From positions 1 to 62,675 of the forward strand of contig JAOJBP010000009.1 in assembly GCA_028228555.1 (NCBI GenBank): DNA of 62,675 bases, read 5' to 3'. The position numbers and the translations under genes are program-made. This stretch comes from Candidatus Thioglobus sp. GTDB lineage: Bacteria; Pseudomonadota; Gammaproteobacteria; PS1; Pseudothioglobaceae. The notes under the pieces were generated by a model that was not told where the DNA came from, did not search any database, and saw nothing but the letters and a program-made list of their open reading frames with translations. Below, one piece after another: positions 9,645 through 18,043 of this stretch. The first letter of the stretch is position 1. Each line of letters opens with the position of its first letter.

Positions 9645-11089
9645 AAACGCCAAAAAGCTCTATGTAACAACGCCATTAACGTTAAGATTTCTAAGCGCCC
9701 TAACAGCATTGAAAAACTCAAAATCCACTTGGCACTCTCACTAATAGAGCCATAATTTTCTGCCACACTCCCCAAACCTGGACCAAGGTTATTAATACTT
9801 GCAGTAGCTGCTGAGAAAGCACTAACTTGATCCATACCGGAAAACATGAGCGCCACTAGAATGAAAACAAAAGCAATGACAAAAAGTGAAAAGAATCCCC
9901 ATACTGAAACCAAGGTGCTTTCGGCAACGCTTCGTTGATTTAGCTTGATATTAATCTGTGCATTAGGATGGATAAATTTTTTGATTTCTTTCATGGCAAG
10001 CTTAAACATTAAAAGCACTCTAACCACCTTAATACCACCGCCTGTTGATCCAGCACAAGCACCTATAAAACTGGCAAAAATGAGTAGTACTGGAAGCATA
10101 AATGGCCATAATGAAAAATTGGTAGATGCAAATCCGGTAGTAGTTGCCATTGAAATACTTTGAAAAACACCATATCTAAGCGCATCTTCTGTTGTTTTAT
10201 AATAACCCTCATTCCATAATTCGATTGAGATTACTAAGCTTAAGGCACTCAATATTAAGACATAGGCCTTAAATTCAGAATCCTTAAAAAATTCTAATAT
10301 ATTTTTCTTTCGCCAAACAAAGAAATGCAGGGAAAAATTAATACCAGCTAAAAACATGAACATAATGGCTACTGATTCAATAGCGATAGAGTCAAAATAT
10401 CCAATAGATAAATCATGGGTAGAAAATCCACCAATAGCAACAGTGCTATAACTATGTCCGATAGCATCAAACACGCTCATTCCTGCCCAATAATAAGCCA
10501 ATGCACAAACAAGTGTGAGGCTTAAGTAAATTTTCCACAATGCTTTAGCAGTCTGTGTGAGTTTTGGGGTTAGCCTATCTTTAGAAATTCCACTAGACTC
10601 AGCATGATATAACTCCATACCACCAACACCTAGCATGGGTAGAATAGCCACCGCCAAAACGATAATACCCATGCCACCAAGCCATTGCAGCTGTTGACGG
10701 TAATACAAAACAGCTCTTGGCAAATCATCAAGGCCTGATAAAACAGTCGCACCTGTTGTTGTTAAGCCTGACATTGACTCAAAAAATGCATCTGAGAAAG
10801 TCATATGCAAAGACTCTGACAGTAAAAAAGGAATTGTTGCAAATAGTGACAAAACAAACCAGAAGCTCACCACCACTAGAACACCTTCACGAATTCTAAA
10901 ATCTTTAGTGGATTTTCTAAAAGGCAAATAGAGTAATAATCCGCTGGTTAACGTGAGTGCAAATGCTGTTAGAAATGATGAGGCTTCATTTTGTTGATAA
11001 ATCAGGTCTACAACAACAGGAGGTAGTTGAGTTAAACTAAAGACCATCAGCAGTAAACCAATAGTTTTAAAAACAATACTAAATTGCAT
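9641..11089 (-). CDS. trkH: Trk potassium uptake membrane subunit TrkH
   Basis: TrkH forms the ion-conducting dimer of the Trk K+ uptake system in the inner membrane. At 482 residues it matches E. coli (483). It shows repeated helix-pore-helix units with selectivity-filter loops, including SGLTTTGATVL, AIGGFSTHD, TTTGFASTN and NNLGPGLGS. It is the last gene of an ntrY-ntrX-trkA-trkH run and lies 13 bases after trkA, which encodes its cytoplasmic gating partner. Its 3' end overlaps that of dinG. Confidence 0.95.
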   Translation of the reverse strand: MQFSIVFKTIGLLLMVFSLTQLPPVVVDLIYQQNEASSFLTAFALTLTSGLLLYLPFRKSTKDFRIREGVLVVVSFWFVLSLFATIPFLLSESLHMTFSDAFFESMSGLTTTGATVLSGLDDLPRAVLYYRQQLQWLGGMGIIVLAVAILPMLGVGGMELYHAESSGISKDRLTPKLTQTAKALWKIYLSLTLVCALAYYWAGMSVFDAIGHSYSTVAIGGFSTHDLSIGYFDSIAIESVAIMFMFLAGINFSLHFFVWRKKNILEFFKDSEFKAYVLILSALSLVISIELWNEGYYKTTEDALRYGVFQSISMATTTGFASTNFSLWPFMLPVLLIFASFIGACAGSTGGGIKVVRVLLMFKLAMKEIKKFIHPNAQINIKLNQRSVAESTLVSVWGFFSLFVIAFVFILVALMFSGMDQVSAFSAATASINNLGPGLGSVAENYGSISESAKWILSFSMLLGRLEILTLMALLHRAFWRF

Positions 11090-11102
11090 AATTTATCCCA
11101 GT

Positions 11103-12476
11103 TTAGTCAAAATAGCCTGCAAACAACTCTTCAACTTCATGAATTTTGTTCACATCTGTTAATACTAAAAGCACATGATCATCTTCTTTGATCACTACTT
11201 TTCTTGAGCCCATAATAACTTCATTATTACGCACAATAGAACCCACAACTACACCATCAGGTAGTTTAATTTCTTCAATAGATCGACCCACCACATCTGA
11301 ATGGTCTTTATCACCATGAACAATCACTTCAATCGCTTCTGATTTACCCTGGCGCAATGAATGCACCATCATTGTATCCCCTTTACGAATATGAGCGAGG
11401 ATGCCACTGGTGGTAATTTGATCTGGCGAGATAACCATATCTACATCTTCACTCTGTTCTGCTAAATCTTCATAAACATTTCGCTTAACAAGAGCGATTG
11501 TCTTATGCGCACCAAGACGTTTTGCCAAAATAGAAACGATAACATTGATCTCATCAGAATCAGTAAGAGCTAAAAATAAATCTGTATTTTCGATACCCTC
11601 TTCCAATAACAACTCTTCATCAGAAGCATTGCCTCGAAGCACCAATACATTTTCTAATTCATCGGCAATTTCTTTAACGCGATCTTTATCCATTTCGATA
11701 ATACGAACTCGATGATTTGCTTGTAAGTGTTTGGCTAAATTAAGACCAATACGTCCACCACCGGCGATAATAATATTTTTATAGGCTTTATCTAGTCGTC
11801 TAAACTCTTTAAGTACCTTAGAAACACTGCTTTTTTTAGTAACGAAATAAACACGATCACCGTCTTTAATTACCGTGTCTCCATAAGCGGGGATTGCTCG
11901 ACCATTGCGATACAAGCTCACAATACGCATGCGTATTTTAGGCAAATGCTTATGTAATTCCTTAATAGGATGGCCAACAATAGGGGTGCCGGCATAAGCC
12001 CTAGTTTCAACCAATTGTACCAATCCATTTTCAAATTCAAATACTTGCTCAGATCCGGGCTCTTCTACCACTCGCTTAATATAGTTAGTCACTAAAATTT
12101 CAGGCGTAATCACAAAATCAATAGGGACAGCATCATCAGAAAATAACTCTTTTCGATGGAGGTATTCTGCAGTTCGTATACGGGCAATTTTTTTATTAAC
12201 CTGGTAAAGTGTATGTGCCATTTGACAAGCAAGCATATTATCTTCATCAGATTTGGTCACAGCAATAACCATATCCATATTGCGAATATCAGCCTCTTCA
12301 AGAATATTTGGATAAGAAGCCTGACCACAAATCGTTTTAATATCTAGATGACGCTGGAGATCAAGCAAGTTGCTTTCAGCTTTATCAATAATAGTAACAT
12401 CATTGTCATTATCTTCACTTAAATATCTAGCCAATGTCGCGCCAACTTGTCCAGCACCTAAAATTAAAATTTTCAT
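11103..12476 (-). CDS. trkA: Trk system NAD-binding regulatory subunit TrkA
   Basis: TrkA is the cytoplasmic gating ring of the Trk K+ transporter. Its 457 residues are two RCK_N-RCK_C repeats. The first Rossmann loop is ILGAGQVGATLARYL at the N-terminus and the second is IIAGGGRIGLNLAKHL near residue 228. Each is followed by an RCK_C ligand-binding domain (around 140-220 and 370-450). Length matches E. coli (458). It lies two bases after the ntrX-like gene and 13 bases before trkH, so potassium uptake is expressed together with the two-component system. Confidence 0.96.
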   Translation of the reverse strand: MKILILGAGQVGATLARYLSEDNDNDVTIIDKAESNLLDLQRHLDIKTICGQASYPNILEEADIRNMDMVIAVTKSDEDNMLACQMAHTLYQVNKKIARIRTAEYLHRKELFSDDAVPIDFVITPEILVTNYIKRVVEEPGSEQVFEFENGLVQLVETRAYAGTPIVGHPIKELHKHLPKIRMRIVSLYRNGRAIPAYGDTVIKDGDRVYFVTKKSSVSKVLKEFRRLDKAYKNIIIAGGGRIGLNLAKHLQANHRVRIIEMDKDRVKEIADELENVLVLRGNASDEELLLEEGIENTDLFLALTDSDEINVIVSILAKRLGAHKTIALVKRNVYEDLAEQSEDVDMVISPDQITTSGILAHIRKGDTMMVHSLRQGKSEAIEVIVHGDKDHSDVVGRSIEEIKLPDGVVVGSIVRNNEVIMGSRKVVIKEDDHVLLVLTDVNKIHEVEELFAGYFD

Positions 12477-12478
12477 AA

Positions 12479-13063
12479 TTAAGCCTTGTTTTTATCGATC
12501 CCTAAATCTTTTAGTTTTCGGTATAGCGTTGTTCGCTCCAATCCTGCTAATGCAGCAACTGTTGCAATATTGTAATTATTTTTTTGTAAATGATAATCAA
12601 AATATTCTTTTTCAAAAATATTTCTCGCCACCTTCAAAGGTGCGTCAAAATCGATACCTGTAATACTATTGCCATCACTCTTTAAAAAAGCTTGTTCTGA
12701 CAAAATTCTTCGCACAAATGGCAAAATGTCATGCAAGGGTTTTTTCAAAAAATCGGCCGCGCCAAGTTTAATAGCCTTCACCACATCTTTGTGCTCCGCA
12801 TGGCCAGACATCATCACAATGGGTGTTGAAAAGCCCATTCGAGTCCACTCTTCTAATAATGACATGCCGTCTTGGCCTGGCATCCAAACATCCATCATAA
12901 CTAAGTCAAAAGACTGCTGCGCAATAAGTGTTTTAGCCTCTTGTGCGTTAGCTGCCATACTTACCTGATAATTGACATCTTCTAAGGTATCCATAATTGT
13001 TTCTGCATTAATACTTTCGTCATCAATAATAAGAATTTTTCCGATAATGCTTTTGTCGTTCAT
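12479..13063 (-). CDS. NtrX-like response regulator lacking the AAA+ domain
   Basis: A 194-residue regulator with an N-terminal receiver domain (residues 8-125) and a C-terminal Fis-type helix-turn-helix (about 145-190). Receiver hallmarks are the acidic pair DD at 14-15, phospho-acceptor Asp58 in VMMDVWMPG, and the FLKKP lysine. The C-terminus (ARNIFEKEYFDYHL, then AGLERTTLYRKLKDLGI) closely resembles that of NtrX, but the sigma-54-interacting AAA+ ATPase domain between them is absent. It could bind DNA but should not activate sigma-54 promoters. It is coupled to the ntrY-like kinase upstream and trkA downstream. Confidence 0.85.
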   Translation of the reverse strand: MNDKSIIGKILIIDDESINAETIMDTLEDVNYQVSMAANAQEAKTLIAQQSFDLVMMDVWMPGQDGMSLLEEWTRMGFSTPIVMMSGHAEHKDVVKAIKLGAADFLKKPLHDILPFVRRILSEQAFLKSDGNSITGIDFDAPLKVARNIFEKEYFDYHLQKNNYNIATVAALAGLERTTLYRKLKDLGIDKNKA

Positions 13064-13078
13064 TGCGTTGTCCTTTTT

Positions 13079-15238
13079 TTATACTTGATAATCAAATTCA
13101 ATAGTAATCTTAGCACCATGTGGCTTCACATTAGCGGCAAATATTCGCCCATCATGCTGCTCAATAATATTTTGCACTATGGCCATTCCCAATCCACTCC
13201 CCTTAATTTTTGTTGTGACATAAGGCTCAAAGACACGGTCTAGCACCTCCTCATTAAAACCTTCACCATTATCTGTTACGATTAGACGAACTAAGTGTTT
13301 CTTAGGCAGATATCGAGTAGAAATCTTCACCAAAGTTTGGTTATTAAACGGCGCTTCTACTGAGTTTTTAATCAAATTAATCAAAACCCTGGAAAGGCTA
13401 ACTGCGTCTAATAATAAAAGTGGAATATCGTCCGCTAAATCAAAATCAATATCCAGATCTTCTTGCGAGTCATATAAAGAAATTGACTGGTTAACAATCT
13501 CATTTAAATGACTTAACTTACGTTCGATTTTAGGCGTGTTGGCATAATCAGCAAACGCACTAACCATAAGATCCATTGACTTCACTTGATTAATAATCGT
13601 GTTGGTGGTTTTGTCAATCACCTCTAAATCTCGGCCTTCTAATGACTCCATGAATCGATTGCGCAATCGTTGCGCTGAAAGTAAAATTGGCGTCAATGGA
13701 TTCTTAATTTCATGCGCCATACGAATTGCCACCTCTCCCCAGGCCGCTTTCTTTTGTGCACGATTAAGTTTAGAGATATCTTTAATGATAATCACATAGC
13801 CTAATGTTTCGCCATGGCTTTCAAGTATAGCGCCCTGGCACGATAACAATAAGTGACGATCTAATGAAGTTAACTCAAGATCCTCATTCCATTCTCTATT
13901 ATTCGCTTTAAATTTTTCTGCTGTTAACTTGAACAGAGAATCCAGTTTTGGATACTTATCACCGATTTTTGAACAATTGCCGCCAATAAAAGATTGTTCA
14001 TCTTCAATATTAAACATTTCACCAATAATCGGGTTAATGAGTCGAATATTTTTATGTTGGTCTAACGCAATAACGCCATAAGAGTATTTAAGAATTGTTT
14101 CTAAATAAATGTTATGGGTATCTAAACCTTCTTGGGAGGATTTAATCTTGCTTGACATGATATTAAATTGATCAATCAACAAACGCACATCATCAGTATC
14201 TTTACTCTGCTCAATACGAACATCATAGTTACCTTGGGCGACTTCTCGAGTGGCAAGTGATAATTTATTAAGTGGTCTCATGAGTTTTTCAATCATACGA
14301 AAAACCAGCATCAATGCACTTAGGACTGCTAACAATATGGTTGAAGAAAAATCAATCATGAATCGCTGCTGGGTGATTGAAGTATTTAAGCTAAAGTTGA
14401 TATCTTTAGTACGCTTATTAAAAGCGCTAACTTGCGATAAAAAGCTCGAAAGTCCAGGATCTGTTGCATAGACCACATCAACCGACGAGAAGTTTTTTTC
14501 TGGCGTTCTAGTTAAGTAACGGGTTGACATTTTAACTTGAGCAACATTCGTATTTTCATCTACAAAAATCATAACTGGCTGTATTGCAGGCAAGGACTGG
14601 TCGTCTATAGCCATACAATCAGAAATATCAGCTGTTTTAGCGATAATTTCTGCTTGATCATCTAACAGGGAAATTTGACAAGCCCAACCTTTATCAATTA
14701 AGCCATCTAAAAAAACTTGCATACTTTGGGAATATGTTTCTGACTCTTTCTTAAAATTACCAAACGAAGTGATTAGAGTTAATACGCGTTTAGTTTGCTC
14801 GGTATAGCGCTCAATTCTAACCTGGTCGATACCCACATATAAACCATCCACTTGTTGAATAAAGCCTTTGCTAAAACTATCAAATGCTTTTTCTGAGTCG
14901 GCTACGTTATTCTGAATTGTTTGAAACGAAAACATATAAAACGACAGTACCGGGACAATCACAAGAATAGGAACAATCTTAATAAATGACCATGTAAATT
15001 TAGAGCCAACAATATCCTTACCTATGTCACGCTTTAATCGATTTACATCTGTATAAATATAGTAAGCAGCTATCACACTTAATATGATGTTATAGGACAC
15101 TAAATAAGCCCACCAGCTACTAATCAACTCCGGATTCAAGCCTAAGTAAAACGTGCCTGAAATAGATGTTAAGAAGACTACTGCCCAAAACCAGACAGGT
15201 GGTGATTTTATAAAGCTTTTTTGTTGACGAGTAGTCAT
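13079..15238 (-). CDS. NtrY-like membrane sensor histidine kinase
   Basis: A 719-residue sensor kinase, first gene of the ntrY-ntrX-trkA-trkH operon. Membrane segments near residues 15-32, 43-62 and 92-108 precede an extracytoplasmic sensor region of about 180 residues. Another helix (about 297-315) leads to HAMP, then a PAS domain (about 375-490), HisKA with phospho-acceptor histidine in MAHEIKNPLTPIL (near 508), and the ATPase domain (LINLIKNSVEA, DNGEGF, GSGLGMAIV). This is the NtrY architecture. NtrYX systems respond to nitrogen or redox state in other proteobacteria; the signal here is unknown. Confidence 0.88.
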   Translation of the reverse strand: MTTRQQKSFIKSPPVWFWAVVFLTSISGTFYLGLNPELISSWWAYLVSYNIILSVIAAYYIYTDVNRLKRDIGKDIVGSKFTWSFIKIVPILVIVPVLSFYMFSFQTIQNNVADSEKAFDSFSKGFIQQVDGLYVGIDQVRIERYTEQTKRVLTLITSFGNFKKESETYSQSMQVFLDGLIDKGWACQISLLDDQAEIIAKTADISDCMAIDDQSLPAIQPVMIFVDENTNVAQVKMSTRYLTRTPEKNFSSVDVVYATDPGLSSFLSQVSAFNKRTKDINFSLNTSITQQRFMIDFSSTILLAVLSALMLVFRMIEKLMRPLNKLSLATREVAQGNYDVRIEQSKDTDDVRLLIDQFNIMSSKIKSSQEGLDTHNIYLETILKYSYGVIALDQHKNIRLINPIIGEMFNIEDEQSFIGGNCSKIGDKYPKLDSLFKLTAEKFKANNREWNEDLELTSLDRHLLLSCQGAILESHGETLGYVIIIKDISKLNRAQKKAAWGEVAIRMAHEIKNPLTPILLSAQRLRNRFMESLEGRDLEVIDKTTNTIINQVKSMDLMVSAFADYANTPKIERKLSHLNEIVNQSISLYDSQEDLDIDFDLADDIPLLLLDAVSLSRVLINLIKNSVEAPFNNQTLVKISTRYLPKKHLVRLIVTDNGEGFNEEVLDRVFEPYVTTKIKGSGLGMAIVQNIIEQHDGRIFAANVKPHGAKITIEFDYQV

Positions 15239-15324
15239 TGACTGTTCTTAAATGATTAGCTAATTATTCAGAATTATCTCATAAATAAACCGACAGTATC
15301 GCTACTTGTTGCTAAAATACAACA

Positions 15325-16368
15325 ATGATACAAACGCAACAGCAGTTAACCGGTTTTTTAAACGCCATCAAGACCGATACACATTTAGCAATTGATACCG
15401 AATTCAAACGTATTGATACTTTTTATCCTATCTTATGCCTGGTGCAAATAGCTACAAAAAACGCTGTTGATTGTGTCGATATTTTAGCTGTTGAAGATCT
15501 TGAGCCGCTTTTTGACAAGCTTTACCAAAAAGATAGTGTTTGGATTGTTCATGCTGCTCGTCAAGATATTGAAGCCTTATATTATTTATCTAAAAGACTT
15601 CCAAGCCAGCTCTTTGATACTCAAATTGCTGCTCACTTTCTTAATCATCCAGCTCAAATATCTTACCAAAATCTTACTGAAATCTTACAAGGAGTTCTAC
15701 TAGATAAAGCTTACACGAGATTGGACTGGACCACGCGCCCTCTGCCTGAAGAAGCTATTGAATATGCACTTGATGACGTACGTTATTTGATTAAAAATTA
15801 CTCACAACTGATTGAGCAACTAACCCAAGAACAAAAGCTTGACTGGCTAATGGCAGATGGCTTAGAATTATCAGATATCAACTTATACCTGCCAAATCTT
15901 GATCAGGCCTGGAAAAAAGTTAAAGGCTTATCACGACTCCCAAAGAGTACTCATCAGAAAGCCGCACATTTAGCGGCTTGGAGAGAGGATCAAGCCATCA
16001 AGAGTAATAAGCCTAGAAAATGGATTATGAGTGATGATCAATTAATCAATTACAGCCTTAACAAAACAAAAATGTCTGATCAAGATAAAACAACCTTTGG
16101 TGATTTTTTATCTCAACAATTGCAACTCACACAACAGCGTATTCAAGTCGATGTTCATCAAGTACCCACCAAAAGTGAAAAAAATCAAAAAAATGAACTG
16201 CAAATACTCATTAAAAAAATCGCAGTTCAGTATAATCTAGATGAAGCAATCATCGCTAATGGTAAAACATTAATGAAATTTATTCGTAGCGATCAATCCG
16301 TCAACTTTTTTACTGGTTGGCGCTATCATATTTTAAAAGAGGAGTTGGAAAATGCAAAACAGTCTTAA
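15325..16368 (+). CDS. rnd: Ribonuclease D
   Basis: RNase D is a 3'-5' exoribonuclease that trims tRNA precursors. The 347 residues contain the DEDDy catalytic motifs Exo I (AIDTEFKRIDTFYP), Exo II (VHAARQDIEAL) and Exo III (YALDDVRYL). An HRDC domain follows (around 205-285, with KSNKPRKWIMSDDQL) and a second helical domain at the end. Length is a little below E. coli (375). Its 3' end overlaps the ppa start by 17 bases, suggesting coupled translation. It is divergent from the ntrY-like gene. Confidence 0.93.
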   Translation: MIQTQQQLTGFLNAIKTDTHLAIDTEFKRIDTFYPILCLVQIATKNAVDCVDILAVEDLEPLFDKLYQKDSVWIVHAARQDIEALYYLSKRLPSQLFDTQIAAHFLNHPAQISYQNLTEILQGVLLDKAYTRLDWTTRPLPEEAIEYALDDVRYLIKNYSQLIEQLTQEQKLDWLMADGLELSDINLYLPNLDQAWKKVKGLSRLPKSTHQKAAHLAAWREDQAIKSNKPRKWIMSDDQLINYSLNKTKMSDQDKTTFGDFLSQQLQLTQQRIQVDVHQVPTKSEKNQKNELQILIKKIAVQYNLDEAIIANGKTLMKFIRSDQSVNFFTGWRYHILKEELENAKQS

Positions 16369-16882
16369 ACCCGTATCAGCAGGAAATATACCCGATGAAA
16401 TTAATGTTATTATTGAAATCCCGGCACATTCATCGCCAGTAAAGTACGAAATCGATAAAGAAACTGGTGCTATGTTTGTTGATCGCTTTATTTCTACACC
16501 AATGTTCTACCCATGTAACTATGGTTTCGTGCCAGAAACATTAGCAGATGATGGCGATCCAGCTGACGTATTGGTAATTACTCCTTATCCACTCATTCAT
16601 GATTCAGTCATTACAGCTCGTCCAATTGGCGTTCTACGTATGACTGATGAAGCAGGTAAGGATTCAAAAATTTTAGCTGTACCGACTGATAAGCTTTGTA
16701 AATCATACCGCAATATTAAAGGTATTGATGATGTAGATGCAACCCTTAAAGATCAAATCGAACATTTCTTTCGTTACTACAAAGATTTAGATGATGGCAA
16801 GTGGGTTGAAATTGATGGTTGGGGCGATGCTGCTGAAGCAAAACAAGAACTTCAAGAATCTTTTGATGCATTCAAGCCTTAG
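16352..16882 (+). CDS. ppa: Inorganic pyrophosphatase
   Basis: A soluble family I pyrophosphatase that hydrolyses PPi from biosynthesis. It has 176 residues, as in E. coli. Metal-binding aspartates are in DDGDPADVLV (near residue 66) and in KGIDDVDATLKDQIEHFF; the FYPCNYGFVPETL segment is typical. The ATG sits 17 bases inside the end of rnd, preceded by GAGG (aggagttggaaaATG), which fixes the start. rsmD follows three bases after its stop. Confidence 0.97.
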   Translation: MQNSLKPVSAGNIPDEINVIIEIPAHSSPVKYEIDKETGAMFVDRFISTPMFYPCNYGFVPETLADDGDPADVLVITPYPLIHDSVITARPIGVLRMTDEAGKDSKILAVPTDKLCKSYRNIKGIDDVDATLKDQIEHFFRYYKDLDDGKWVEIDGWGDAAEAKQELQESFDAFKP

Positions 16883-16885
16883 TCT

Positions 16886-17461
16886 TTGATTCAAGCCACC
16901 AACAATTTTCAAATTATTGGTGGTGAGCATCGAGGTAGAAAGTTTAACTTTCCAGATGCGCCAGGGCTAAGACCCACACCTAACAAAGTTCGAGAGACCT
17001 TATTCAACTGGATTCAGTTTCAGTCTAGTAATAAGGTTTTTTTAGATTTGTTTGCAGGTAGTGGCGCACTTGGTTTTGAAGCTCTTTCTCGAGGTGCTAA
17101 AAAAGTTATCAGCATCGAAAAAGACTCGAGCGCTTTTAAGAGTTTAGAAAAAAATCGGAAAAACCTAAGATCCGACAAAATTCAAATTATTAATGCTGAT
17201 GCTTTGGACTTTTTAAGCAATAAAACTACGCAAGTCTTTGATTTTGTCTTACTTGACCCGCCTTTTCATCAAAAATTACTAGAAAAAGCGCTAAAAAAGC
17301 TCTCAAAAGGTGGTTTTTTAGCATTAGGCAGTCAAATATATATAGAATCTGAATTTGAAATAACTGATATTTTCTTGAATCAAGAAATTTCGCAAAAAAT
17401 CAAAATCAACAAACAAAAGCGCTCAGGACAAGTACACTACTGCTTAATTGAAGTATTATGA
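16886..17461 (+). CDS. rsmD: 16S rRNA guanine(966)-N2-methyltransferase RsmD
   Basis: RsmD methylates G966 of 16S rRNA in the assembled small subunit. The 191 residues match family length (198 in E. coli). They show IIGGEHRGRK, the conserved GLRPTPNKVRETLFNW, the SAM loop FLDLFAGSGALGFEALSRGA, and the catalytic LLDPPFH. The start is TTG, three bases after the ppa stop; homology begins at once (IQATNNFQIIGG), so no later start fits. coaD follows after 24 bases, the usual rsmD-coaD pairing. Confidence 0.94.
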   Translation: MIQATNNFQIIGGEHRGRKFNFPDAPGLRPTPNKVRETLFNWIQFQSSNKVFLDLFAGSGALGFEALSRGAKKVISIEKDSSAFKSLEKNRKNLRSDKIQIINADALDFLSNKTTQVFDFVLLDPPFHQKLLEKALKKLSKGGFLALGSQIYIESEFEITDIFLNQEISQKIKINKQKRSGQVHYCLIEVL

Positions 17462-17485
17462 ATCTAATTCACTACTAAATTTCTT

Positions 17486-17965
17486 ATGACAAAAAAAATC
17501 GCTATCTATCCAGGCTCATTTGATCCAATTACCAATGGTCACATTGATCTTATCAAGCGTGCAAGCAAACTATTTGACGAAGTTGTTGTTGGTATTACTC
17601 AAAATAGTAAAAAAACAGCTTTCATAAACATTGATGAACGTATCAGCTTATCTAGCGAAATTTTAAAAGATATTGATAATGTCAAAGTACTAAGCTTTAA
17701 TACATTGTTAGTAGACTTTGCTAAAGAACAGAATGCTCAAGTAATCTTGCGTGGATTGCGAGCTGTGAGCGACTTTGAATATGAATTTCAATTGTCTGGT
17801 ATGAATAAACACCTAAATTCAAATATTGAAACTCTGTTTATGACGCCAGCAGAGCAATATGCCAACATCTCTTCTTCACTGGTTCGAGAGATTTTATCTC
17901 TTGGCGGTGATATCAGTCACTTTGTCCCTAAATCGGTCGAAATCTTACTAAAAGAACGTCTTTAA
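17486..17965 (+). CDS. coaD: Phosphopantetheine adenylyltransferase
   Basis: CoaD converts 4'-phosphopantetheine and ATP to dephospho-CoA, the fourth step of coenzyme A synthesis. It has 159 residues, as in E. coli. The nucleotidyltransferase motif is YPGSFDPITNGHIDLI at the N-terminus; LRGLRAVSDFEYE (near residue 90) and the C-terminal ISSSLVREI complete the signature. It is the last gene of the rnd-ppa-rsmD-coaD run, just before the dnaK heat-shock promoter. Confidence 0.97.
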   Translation: MTKKIAIYPGSFDPITNGHIDLIKRASKLFDEVVVGITQNSKKTAFINIDERISLSSEILKDIDNVKVLSFNTLLVDFAKEQNAQVILRGLRAVSDFEYEFQLSGMNKHLNSNIETLFMTPAEQYANISSSLVREILSLGGDISHFVPKSVEILLKERL

Positions 17966-17983
17966 TTTTTTTACCTTTTTCTG

Positions 17984-18010
17984 CTTGAATTAGAAATACT
18001 CACCCCTATA
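17984..18010 (+). promoter_or_regulatory. Sigma-32 (RpoH) heat-shock promoter of dnaK
   Basis: CTTGAAT at 17984-17990 matches the sigma-32 -35 element (CTTGAAA). CCCCTATA at 18003-18010 matches the -10 element (CCCCATNT), with a 12-base spacer. The -10 lies in a perfect 12-base palindrome, CCCTATATAGGG (18004-18015). A ribosome site AAGGAG (18031-18036) precedes the dnaK ATG at 18044. It implies RpoH control of dnaK, and of dnaJ by readthrough. Confidence 0.8.
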
Positions 18011-18043
18011 TAGGGTGTATATCAAATTACAAGGAGCAAAAAA

